A DNA stretch of 64,000 bases from Macrostomum hystrix (Eukaryota > Platyhelminthes > Macrostomidae). Shown piece after piece: positions 46,615-56,621 of the stretch (the stretch's first letter is position 1; every line of letters starts with the position of its first letter). A program made the position numbers and the translations under genes. Under the pieces are notes generated by a model, which had not been told where the DNA came from, made no database searches, and saw only the letters and a list, made by a program, of their open reading frames with translations. The stretch is taken from contig CATNEN010000012.1 in NCBI GenBank assembly GCA_950097015.1, positions 2,101,501 to 2,165,500 of the forward strand, read 5' to 3'.

Positions 46615-47830
46615 TCCATTCCCTATTTGAGAATCGTCCCTTTCCTATTTGGGAACCGTCCCTTTCCTGTTTGAGAACCGTCCCTTTCCTGTTTTTGAGA
46701 ACCGTCCCTCTCCTGTTTGAGAACCGTCCCTCTCCTGTTTTTGAGAACCGTCCCTTTCCTGTTTTTGAGAACCATCCCTCTCCTGTTTTTGAGAACCGTC
46801 CCTTTCCTGTTTGAGAACCGTCCCTTTCCTGTTTGAGAACCGTCCGTTTCCTGTTTTTGAGAACCGTCCCTCTCCTGTTTTTGAGAACCGTCCCTTTCCT
46901 GTTAGAGAATCGTCCCTTTCCTGTTTTTGAGAATCGTCCCTTTCCTGTTTGAGAACCGTCCCTTTCCTGTTTTTGAGAACCATCCCTCTCCTGTTTTTGA
47001 GAACCGTCCCTTTCCTGTTTGAGAACCGTCCCTTTCCTGTTTGAGAACCGTCCGTTTCCTGTTTTTGAGAACCGTCCCTCTCCTGTTTTTGAGAACCGTC
47101 CCTTTCCTGTTAGAGAATCGTCCCTTTCCTGTTTTTGAGAATCGTCCCTTTCCTGTTTGAGAATCGTCCCTTTCCTGTTTGAGAATCGTCCCTTTCCTGT
47201 TTGAGAACCGTCCCTTTCCTGTTTGAGAACCGTCCCTTTCCTGTTTGAGAACCGTCCCTTTCCTGTTTGAGAATCGTCCCTTTCCTGTTTGAGAACCGTC
47301 CCTTTCCTGTTTGAGAATCGTCCCTTTCCTGTTTGAGAACCGTCCCTTTCCTGTTTGAGAATCGTCCCTTTCCTGTTTGAGAACCGTCCCTTTCCTGTTT
47401 GAGAATCGTCCCTTTCCTGTTTTTGAGAATCGTCCCTTTCCTGTTTTTGAGAATCGTCCCTTTCCTGTTTGAGAACCGTCCCTTTCCTGTTTTTGAGAAC
47501 CATCCCTCTCCTGTTTTTGAGAACCGTCCCTTTCCTGTTTGAGAACCGTCCCTTTCCTGTTTGAGAACCGTCCGTTTCCTGTTTTTGAGAACCGTCCCTC
47601 TCCTGTTTTTGAGAACCGTCCCTTTCCTGTTAGAGAATCGTCCCTTTCCTGTTTTTGAGAATCGTCCCTTTCCTGTTTGAGAATCGTCCCTTTCCTGTTT
47701 GAGAATCGTCCCTTTCCTGTTTGAGAACCGTCCCTTTCCTGTTTGAGAATCGTCCCTTTCCTGTTTGAGAATCGTCCCTTTCCTGTTTTTGAGAATCGTC
47801 CCTTTCCTGTTTGAGAATCGCCCTTTCCTG
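46615..47830. repeat. 22/24-bp minisatellite, 1.2 kb
   Basis: Units GAGAACCGTCCCTTTCCTGT followed by TT or TTTT (22 or 24 bp), with GAATCG and CCTCTCC variants. A block starting with the CATCCCTCTCC variant occurs three times (46771, 46981 and 47491; spacings 210 and 510 bp), showing higher-order duplication. The minus-strand frame of 302 codons is a periodic artefact. Confidence 0.95.
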
Positions 47831-48832
47831 TTTAAGAAATAATTGTGTCTTTTACGTTATCATTTATGATAATTCGTCAATCTGTAATGTTTATTACAGG
47901 TATTGAATTTGAGGTGTCCGTTATGTGGTCAATTTGAAACAAAAGGGAGTCCAGTAAATTCTTTACAGCGCAGTTAAAATGCGAAAACAGTATTTAAATT
48001 TTAACTTTCAGCTTTCTTCATTAAAACAAGCGTGGACTCAAAAAAATAGCGACCTAAATGTAAACTAGCTAAGCATGACAGCATTTAACACAGATTGATT
48101 AAGCATCCTGTTTTTGAGAATCGTCCTTTCCTGTTTTTGAGAATCGTCCGTTTCCTGTTTGAGAACCGTCCCTTTCCTGTTTGAGAATCGTCCCTTTCCT
48201 GTTTGAGAATCGTCCCTTTCCTGTTTTTGAGAATCGTCCTTTCCTGTTTTTGAGAACCGTCCGTTTCCTGTTTGAGAATCGTCCCTTTCCTGTTTTTGAG
48301 AATCGTCCTTTCCTGTTTTTGAGAACCGTCCGTTTCCTGTTTGAGAACCGTCCGTTTCCTGTTTGAGAATCGTCCCTTTCCTGTTTGAGAATCGTCCCTT
48401 TCCTGTTTTTGAGAATCGTCCTTTCCTGTTTTTGAGAACCGTCCGTTTCCTGTTTGAGAATCGTCCATTTCCTGTTTGAGAATCGTCCGTTTCCTGTTTG
48501 AGAATCGTCCCTTTCCTGTTTGAGAATCGTCCCTTTCCTGTTTGAGAATCGCCCTTTCCTGTTTAAGAAATAATTATGTCTTTTACGTTATCATTTATGA
48601 TAATTCGTCAGTCTGTAAAGTTTATTACAGGTATTGAATTTGAGGTGTCCGTTATGTGGTCAATTTGAAACAAAAGGGAGTCCAGTAAATTCTTTACAGC
48701 GCAGTTAAAATGCGAAAACAGTATTTAAATTTTAACTTTCAGCTTTCTTCATTAAAACAAGCGTGGACTAAAAAAAACGACATAAATGTAAACTAGCTAA
48801 GCATGACAGCATTTAACACAGATTGATTAAGC
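47831..48832. repeat. Tandem duplication of array plus 270-bp flank
   Basis: A unique segment starting AAGAAATAATTGTGTCTTTT at about 47834 and ending GATTGATTAAGCATC near 48108 is repeated at about 48566-48834 with only a few changes. The 450-bp stretch of the same 22-bp array lies between them. The array edge and its flank were therefore duplicated together, as at 2565. Confidence 0.92.
48108..48560. repeat. Second block of the 22/24-bp minisatellite
   Basis: The same unit family as 46615-47830, with more GTCCGTTTCC and GTCCTTTCC variants, lies between the two copies of the duplicated flank. Confidence 0.93.
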
Positions 48833-48963
48833 ATCTACAACATGTTGACAGGGCAGAACAAGATCGAACAGAAAATTTCACGGGTAGTGCATTGCATGGG
48901 TGAAGGCTGAAGCAATCGGTGGCTATTGTCTATGGGAGAATCCGAAGCTGATTGTGTGACTGC

Positions 48964-50134
48964 TTACTCCACCGGCTCGAAGTAGTTCGGGTAATTGCGC
49001 AACGCGCCGATCAGCTCCGGCGGCATCGGCATACGAGTCTTGTTCATCAGCGACTTCAGGAACTTCAGCTCTCGCACCACTGACTCTACCTTCTTGCGCA
49101 GGTCGTCATTGCAGAGCCGTAGCCGGCCTAGGGTCTGGTCAACCACCTGCTCGCGGGCGCGCGTCTTGGCGCGGCTCTTCCGCACGGCGACATTGTTGCG
49201 TTCCCGCCGGCGCCTGTAATCGCGATCGTCGCCCTTGGTCGAGACGACATCGTCCTCATCGTCTTGATCGTCGGCGTCCTGATCGGAGTCGGCTGTGCGT
49301 CGTCGCTGACGACGCTGCTGCTGTGGGCGCCGGCTCCGCGTTGTGGGAGCTATTGAAGTGGTTTCCATGTCAACAAGGTCAATTGCGGTGACTCCGGTGG
49401 TTGAGCCGCCAGTCAGCTTGCTGACCTGATCCGGGGTCAGGGGGATGATGGACACGCCGGTGTCAGTCGCTGGTGGGGCTGCCGGCGCGTTGGTGGACGC
49501 CGAGGAGCCACGGGTTTCGAAGCTGCTGTATAGCTCCTGCAGTGCCGGGTGCTGCTGCTGCTGCTCCAAGCTGGGCATAATGGAGGACCAGTCCATCAGG
49601 CAGACGTTGGGGTCCTTGAGGAATACTCCTGAGTTCTGCCGGCTAAACAGCAGACTGTCTAGCGAGTCTAAGATCTGGCAGTGCTGATGATTGGGAAGGT
49701 CAAATGGAAGCTGCTTAGCCTCGACTGGCTCGGTGAGAAAGTGCTCGTCGCACTCGACGATAACGGTGTGCGCCTGCTTGCGCTTGCTACTGCAGCCGAC
49801 CGTTGGCATCCAGTTGATCGCTGAGCCCATCAACTCCTGCATAGCTGTTAGATCCGATTGGCATTGTGCTAGTTCTGCCTCAGGCACAAGTAGGTCGCTA
49901 ATTGAAAATTGTCGTTTGGGGAATAGATCCACTGTCACTGAGACGGCTTCGCTGTTGGAGTTCACGGTGATGCCGGAGAGTTTGCTCGGTTGTGGAAAAC
50001 TATTTGCGGCCGCTGCGGCCTTAGATTGACACACCTAGTGGTACTTGCTGAGGTTCGATCGACTGGCAGACGGTAGGCCTGTTGTCTACCGGCAGCTGCT
50101 TGCTGGGCTGAAACAGCGATAACTGCTTTAACAT
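48964..50134 (-). CDS. CEBP: C/EBP-family bZIP transcription factor
   Basis: The main open frame 50034-48964 encodes 356 residues and has no ATG at its start (GTG after an in-frame TAG). A coding-like leader, ATG at 50134 giving MLKQLSLFQPSKQLP, joins in phase if a 55-nt intron (50035-50089, GT...AG) is removed, giving 371 aa. The bZIP is at ~272-330 of the open frame: basic region DYRRRRERNNVAVRKSRAKT, with the C/EBP signature RRERNNxAVRKSR, then a leucine zipper (VVRELKFLKSLM). A Gln/Arg stretch and an acidic run (DQDADDQDDEDDVV) precede it. C/EBP factors bind ATTGCGCAAT-like sites as dimers and control differentiation and stress genes. The N-terminus is probably the activation domain. A one-base frameshift is the alternative to the micro-intron. 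Confidence 0.9.
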
Positions 50135-50240
50135 GGACTTAAGAGTGCGCCTGTTTCTGCTACGGTTGGAAAAGGCTTTCTCGCAAGGCTCTAGTCGTAT
50201 TTAACAGCCCCATCTGGGGGTGGCGGGTGGGTGTGCGGTT

Positions 50241-50250
50241 CTATTTTTAG
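50241..50250. promoter_or_regulatory. MEF2 box 1
   Basis: CTATTTTTAG matches the MEF2 consensus CTA(A/T)4TAG perfectly, 107 bp upstream of the C/EBP start. The flank GCCAC is shared with box 3. Confidence 0.55.
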
Positions 50251-50353
50251 CCACTGAGGTCACACGATCCACCTTGGCTTCCAGTTCTGAATCAGGCGTC
50301 GCCTGCGTGGCATTAAATTTTGAGTGTACACTGGCGCGCTTTCCGAAGCTGGT

Positions 50354-50363
50354 CTAAAAATAG
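50354..50363. promoter_or_regulatory. MEF2 box 2
   Basis: CTAAAAATAG is a perfect CTA(A/T)4TAG, 220 bp upstream of the C/EBP start. It might alternatively act as an A/T-rich core promoter element. Confidence 0.5.
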
Positions 50364-50900
50364 CATCTGAATCAGCGCCGACCGTTCCTGTCCTCTTCTT
50401 ATGTTACCCCAACTTAGACTTAGCTCAGTGTTTTCTCTTGCATACTGGCACTGTCGCCCTTGACAACCTAGAACGCTAGCTCTCTCTCCACTCCCGTCTG
50501 TCAAACTTCCCTAGTGAGCTACCACTCATTATAAGCTAAGCTATTATGCTATCTTACAACACATACTGGTGCTTACAGTGTTCTCACTATTGTGTAGTAC
50601 CCCTGTCTCAATTATTGTGAGACCTTAGCTGTTTTTGTTCGTGGAGCTGTTTTATTAAAAGCAAGATTTTAATATAAATCGAGACCTCTTTGATTACGAT
50701 AATACGATCGAGATTGTGTGTTCAAATAAATCAAGTTTTTAGCTTCGATTTTATTTTCATGGAATCTTCTACAATCTTCATAGCAAAGTTTGTGCTTATA
50801 GACTCGAATCCAAAAAACAGTGGCGTTTGTGTTTTAAAAAGTTCACACGCTAAATTCTACGCTTGCCAACAAGAAAGAGCAGTGGCTGTGAGTCAAAGTG

Positions 50901-50910
50901 CTATTTATAG
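50901..50910. promoter_or_regulatory. MEF2 box 3
   Basis: CTATTTATAG is a perfect CTA(A/T)4TAG followed by GCCACAG, like box 1 (GCCACTG). It lies 767 bp upstream of the C/EBP start. Confidence 0.45.
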
Positions 50911-51664
50911 CCACAGCACAATATATTGTCGCAATATGGCGAAATTTTCTTTAATTTAGCGGAAAATCTCGAGTCCTTACTGATTCGCACTACTTACAAG
51001 TAGACATTTTGGGAAGAGTTAATTATTATATATTTCGTAACACTAGATTATCCGCGAAATCTAGCCATTCGAGGATCTAATAAAAATCGAAATTGCTTGC
51101 TAATAAATCGAGCTCGACAGAAATCTAATTGCAAATTCTAAGATGAAAGGAGTGAAAATCGACCCGGTCCCAGGGCGGGGGGCAAACAGTTTAAGCGGAA
51201 TCAATCAATTTGTATTACAATGAGCCAGACAGAAGCTCGGAGCCTGCGAAATGCTCCCAAAACCCTTTCATTTGCGTTCGATAAAACGGCTAAAAATTAT
51301 ATCGCCTTTGACTACAATTCTGTTTGTTTTGCTTTCCATTAACACGTGCCAAATTAGGCGCTCTCAAAATCGGGCAAATTCGATAGAAACGAAAAATTCT
51401 TAATCCCATCTGTTGGAAAATTCCCTGGATAGTTAGTGGATGGAGAACAGAAATTTGCATGGGTGAGGTGAGTAGGTCTGGAGCAAGCGGGCATTACGGC
51501 TTAAATATGCATATAAAAATATCGATAATGCTAGTTCTACTTTGTACAGGAAAACTTTCTGTTGTGTTTCGTGTAATTTGGATTTCGTTAAGAGTTGATA
51601 TTTATTTTATTAAAGATTAAAATAATTACGATGTTAATAGGGATTGAATGAATTCGATATGGTT
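50911..51664. other. Upstream region of C/EBP, no gene seen
   Basis: AT-rich sequence without supported coding content or arrays. Confidence 0.45.
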
Positions 51665-53525
51665 GAATTTGGGATATCATTGAATTTGGGATATCATTGA
51701 ATTTGGGATATCATTGAATTTGGGATATCGTTGAATTTGGGATATCGTTGAATTTGGGATATCGTTGAATTTGGGATATCGTAAAAAATGTAATATCGTT
51801 GAATTTGGGATATCATTGAATTCGGGATATAGTTGAATTTGGGATATCGTTGAATTTGGGATATCATTGAATTTGGGATATCGTTGAATTTGGGATATCG
51901 TTGAATTTGGGATATCGTTAAATTCGAAATATCGTTGAATTTCAAATATCGTTGAATTTGGGATATCGTTGAATTTGGGATATCGTTAAAATTGGAATAT
52001 CATTGAATTTGGCATATCGTTGAATTTGGGATATCGTTAAATTTGGGATACAGTTGAATTTAAAATATCGTTGAATTTGGGATATCGTTGAATTTGGGAT
52101 ATCGTAAAAAATGTAATATCGTTGAATTTGGGATATCGTAAAAAATGTAATATCGTTGAATTTGGGATATCATTGAATTCGGGATATAGTTGAATTTGTG
52201 ATATCGTTGAATTTGGGATATCGTTGAATTTGGGATATCGTTGAATTTGGGATATCATTGAATTCGGGATATAGCTGAATTTGGGATATCGTTTAATTTG
52301 GGATATCGTTGAATTTGGGATACAGTTGAATTTAAAATATCGTTGAATTTGGGATATCGTTGAATTTGGGATATCGTTGAATTTGGGATATCGTTGAATT
52401 TGGGATATCGTTGAATTTGGGATATCGTAAAAAATGTAATATCGTTGAATTTGGGATATCATTGAATTCGGGATATAGTTGAATTTGGGATATCGTTGAA
52501 TTTGGGATATCGTTGAATTTGAGATATCGTTAAAATTGGAATATCATTGAATTTGGCATATCGTTGAATTTGAGATATCGTTGAATTTGGGATATCGTTA
52601 AAATTGGAATATCATTGAATTTGGCATATCGTTGAATTTGGGATATCGCTAAAATTGGAATGTCATTGAATTTGGGATATCGTTGAATTTGGGATATCGT
52701 TAAATTCGAAATATCGTTGAATTTGGGATATCGTTGAATTTGGGATATCGTTGAATTTGGGATATCGTTGAATTTGGGATATCGTTGAATTTGGGATATC
52801 ATTGAATTTGGGATATCATTGAATTTGGGATATCGTTGAATTTGGGATATCGTTGAATTTGGGATATCGTTAAATTCGAAATATCGTTGAATTTCAAATA
52901 TCGTTGAATTTGGGATATCGTTGAATTTGGGATATCGTTAAATTTGGGATACAGTTGAATTTAAAATATCGTTGAATTTGGGATATCGTTGAATTTGGGA
53001 TATCATTGAATTTGGGATATCGTTGAATTTGGGATATCGTAAAAAATGTAATATCGTTGAATTTGGGATATCGTAAAAAATGTAATATCGTTGAATTTGG
53101 GATATCATTGAATTTGGGATATAGTTGAATTTAAAATATCGTTGAATTTGGGATATCGTTGAATTTGGGATATCGTTAAAATTGGAATATCATTGAATTT
53201 GGTATATCGTTGAATTTGGGATATCGTTAAATTTGGGATACAGTTGAATTTAAAATATCGTTGAATTTGGGATATCGTTGAATTTGGGATATCGTTGAAT
53301 TTGGGATATCATTGAATTCGGGATATCGTTGAATTTGGTATATAGTTGAATTTCGGATATCGTTGAATTTAGGATATAGTTGAATTTGGGATATCATTGA
53401 ATTTGGGATATCGTTGAATTTGGGATATCGTTGAATTTGGTATATAGTTGAATTTGGGATATCGTTGAATTTGGAGTATCGTTAAATTCGAAATATCGTT
53501 GAATTTCGAATATCGTTGAATTTTC
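51665..53525. repeat. 17-bp minisatellite, 1.86 kb
   Basis: About 109 units of TTGAATTTGGGATATCG (17 bp), with variants AAAATTGGAATATCA, TAAAAAATGTAATATCG and AATTTAAAATATCG arranged in recurring blocks. Each unit contains the palindrome GATATC. Since 17 is prime to three, the minus-strand frames use a 51-bp period (MISQIQRYPKFNDIPNS). Confidence 0.96.
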
Positions 53526-54479
53526 CACTAGTGCAAGTATAGGCCATGGGTCTAGTTAATTACTTGTAGTTCAGCAGGTGCACTCACAAACTGCCCAGTT
53601 CTACCTGGCAGCCGAGCGAACCACTTGACCTCAAATCCAGCAGCTCTCTTGTTTCCTTTCCCTGCAGAGAGTAAAAAAACTGCAGCAATTTTCTGGGTCT
53701 GAAATCGGAGGCGACTCGCAAAATAAAGTCAGAGATTTTTCGCTCCTCTACTCCAATGTCGTTTCTGAACGCTACGGTGTCCCAATCTTGACGTGAGGAT
53801 TTTCTGTTGGCTAGGCTTGTAGGATTTGGGACAATTCTGTGCCAGCCACCCCACCAGACCAGACCTTCTTCCTTCTCAGAAATCAGCAGAAACCTCGTCT
53901 CCCTCGCCTCTCTTCCCTGCTTCCCCGCCTGCCAATAAAAGCATGCCAAGCACTTACGCAAACACAAAACAAACACGCAGTTGGAGTTCGTTCTCAGACG
54001 GCACCTCGGCTAGGCGGACATAATCAGATTTCATTCAGCACATCTATTGGTAAATTTCTGTTTTTTGGTTGAACTTTATCAAGCACAGCAGATTAATTTC
54101 CTTTCCATCAATATTTGTTGATAAACCCGACCAGCTCTTCGAATGCAGCTGGTCAGGACTGGGAACACGCTCAATTTACAAGTGAAATAAAGTGAGATCT
54201 CTAAGGCAGCTGAGATTTTCGTATTCTCTTCTTCGTGTGTACTGAAATCCTTCATAATCATTTCTGACATGCATTTTTATATTCTAAATCATATATTTTT
54301 AAAATAGTGCTCTATTATTTGTTTCATTCATCTGTTTGCTAGTGTTTAATTTTTGCTTAAATCATGGGTGCTTTTTTCTTACCATCTCACAACTGACTAC
54401 TTCTTACGTCTGTTCTTATCATTATTCTGCTCTCTCTTCTCCTCATTCTCCACCCACCTCTCACTTCCTCACTTCTCTT
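53526..54479. other. Spacer with a doubtful 130-codon minus frame
   Basis: A minus frame at 53976-53584 is open, but its composition and lack of recognisable motifs make it unconvincing. Nothing else is supported. Confidence 0.4.
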
Positions 54480-54915
54480 CTCTCTTCTCCATTCTTTCTC
54501 CTCTCTCCTCTCTCCTCTCTCCTATCTCCCCTCTCCTATCTCCTCTCTCCTATCTCTCCTCTGCTATCTCCTCTCTCCTATCTCTCCTCTCCTATCTCCT
54601 CTCGCCCCTCTCCTCTTTCCTATCTCCTCTCTCCTCTCTCCTCTTTCCTCTCTCCTATCTCCCCTCTCCTATCTCCCCTCTCCTCTCTCCTCTCTCCTCT
54701 CTCCTATCTCCTATCTCCCCTCTCCTATCTCCCCTCTCCTATCTCCTCTCTCCTATCTCCCCTCTTCTATCTCCTCTCTTCTATCTCCCCTCTGCTATCT
54801 CCCCTCTCCCCCCTCTTCTCCCCTCTCTCCTATCTGTTCTCTCCTCTCTCCCCTCTCCTCTCTCCTCTCTCTTCTCTCTTATCTCCTCTTTCCTCTCTCC
54901 TCTCTCTTATCTCCT
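54480..54915. repeat. CT-rich array (TCTCCTATCTCCCC type)
   Basis: Irregular units of 10 to 24 bp built from CTCTCCT, ATCTCC and CCCTCTCC. Frames stay open because the pyrimidine strand lacks stops. The overlapping Ser/Leu/Pro-rich frames are repeat artefacts. Confidence 0.92.
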
Positions 54916-55629
54916 CTTTTTTCAGCAATTTTTTGCCCATTTCATCAAGGAATGTTTCATTTCTGAGCCCCAGTCTTATCTCCAGTTTCAGTTGTTGTCT
55001 TCGAATAAGTAACAAAATTGCCACACTAGTCTTATCGGAAGCCGACACACTAAACCTGGCATTTATTTATACTGGCCCAGATCAAACCTGATACAAGGCT
55101 ATTGCCTGGGCTCCATCGCTTATCATCCTGAATTTCACTTGCCATCCGATCTGGTCGGAGGTCGCCCCTAATTCAGTGCCGGCTCTTTGCAATCTATTGC
55201 ATTGGGCACTTTCAGTTTGAACCCCGCCTGTGTCATATATTATTCCTTTAGACCAATCAACAGACGCCATCTCAAGCCTATTCCATATTTTATTTAAGAA
55301 ATTTTAGTTCCCGTGTGTAATAAAACAAAGTTAACAACCCGCAAAGCACTTGTCCATATTGCATATTTAATATTGTTGCAGGCCATTCTTGCGACACTCG
55401 ACCCGAAAGTCGCCCACCTGCGCTTTATAGTTAATGACAGCACGTGACGCATTGATAAAATCTGGAATGCTAATTTAGAAATTGCCCTAACACATCTGCC
55501 AGTTATACAGATGACGCAGTACCCTCATCCACATTATTATTAATTTTCTACGGGTGTATATTCTGTCACTGTATATTTTTTTGTACTGGAAGTCTTAAAA
55601 TGCCCAATTCTCAATTAAATCCTTTCTTC
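54916..55629. other. Spacer, no supported gene
   Basis: A 62-codon minus frame (55270-55082) looks slightly coding-like but has no family match I recognise and no splice partner. Confidence 0.4.
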
Positions 55630-55813
55630 GGGAAATCCCTTTAATGGTAAATCCTTGAAGTCGGAAGTCCGTGATTCTCGAAATTCCAGGATTTAGTAAT
55701 TCCTAAATAGGGAAATCCATTTATGGGGAATCCCAAATTTAAAAAATCTAAAATGGGGAAATCCCAAAACTGTGTTTTCCCAAAACAGGGAAATCCCTCT
55801 ATTGGGAAATCCC
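55630..55813. promoter_or_regulatory. Cluster of five perfect kappaB sites
   Basis: GGGAAATCCC occurs at 55630, 55756, 55788 and 55804, and GGGGAATCCC at 55725. All fit GGGRNNYYCC. Related decayed copies (GGGAAATCCA, AAATTCCAGG) lie between, so the cluster looks like a worn tandem repeat. It lies about 650-835 bp upstream of the exon at 56465. Confidence 0.5.
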
Positions 55814-56464
55814 AGAATTGGGAATTTTAATTTTAATCTTAAGACAGTTGGACAGTTTAATCAAAAAGAGATCACATATAGAGGCGGCAGATTGTTTAAG
55901 ATCGTGATAAACCTACAAAGTAATGACAGTACAAAGTGAACTTTTAGTAGCCAGAAGTACGTACATATTTGTTCAGAAATCCGTCACGATGCAAAGGCCA
56001 AATAAAATATCTTCCTATTGATCAAATGCTAGATAGAAAACATATATTCATCCGTATTTTAATGCCATTCGAATAAAAAATACGTCCCTATAAACTTGGG
56101 AAACAACATGCACAACCCCGCGTTTGAACCTCACTGAAATCTGCGTCCGACCAAACCGAGGCAGACGGATAGGAGAGAGAGATACAAACAAGGGAATGAA
56201 GACAGAAAGAGAGTTTGAGGGACAAGAGAGGATGGAGGAGACGTGGGTAAAGGCCAGGGGGGAATCCAGTTTCGCCTGCTGCTGCTGCTGCTTTTCAGCT
56301 TGCTATTCAGCCATGTTCTAAGGATTAAAAAATGCACAAAGCTTTCGCGTACGAGTATAAAGGGCTGTGCCGTGGCCAAGCCCATTTTGCTGGTCCACTG
56401 GCTGGGCAGAAACACTTATTTGAAATTACCAGAGACCTCAAGACTATAGCTTTCTATTTGCGTT
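55814..56464. other. Upstream region of the 56.5-kb exon
   Basis: AT-rich with a short GC-richer part near 56240-56400. Probably promoter and 5' UTR. A competing frame from ATG 56332 ends at 56547 without a donor. Confidence 0.4.
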
Positions 56465-56615
56465 ATGGCGGCTGCTGTCTTGATAACCTACCAAGCTCAC
56501 CAGCAGCAGCAGCAGCAGCCAGGCTGCCACCTGCCAAACTCGCCTAGCAATGATAGTCGGGTCTTCTCCGAGATTGCCGGGCTAGCTGCCTGTCCCACAG
56601 CTGCCGAGGAGGACA
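56465..56615 (+). CDS. Probable first coding exon, unknown protein
   Basis: From ATG (TTATGGCGG), 50 codons plus one base run to a strong donor (GACA/GTGAGT). The peptide begins MAAAVLITYQAH, has a Gln run from CAG codons, then SNDSRVFSEIAGLAACPTAA and an acidic end EED. GC content jumps relative to the flanks, as in other exons here. The following intron is a 3.5-kb array. The first AG after the donor is at 60142, and splicing there adds NSKKHICDCT and a stop, but the true next exon may lie beyond the window. No family is recognised. Confidence 0.5.
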
Positions 56616-56621
56616 GTGAGT

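Noticed and set aside
46595-47503. 302-codon minus frame (GKGRFSNRKGT)
   Set aside because: Periodic translation of the 22/24-bp unit with no unique domain.
53584-53976. 130-codon minus frame
   Set aside because: Composition resembles spacer, no motif is recognisable, and no start context or splice signals support it.
55082-55270. 62-codon minus frame with slightly coding-like content
   Set aside because: No family match, no splice partner and no GC shift like that of real exons here.
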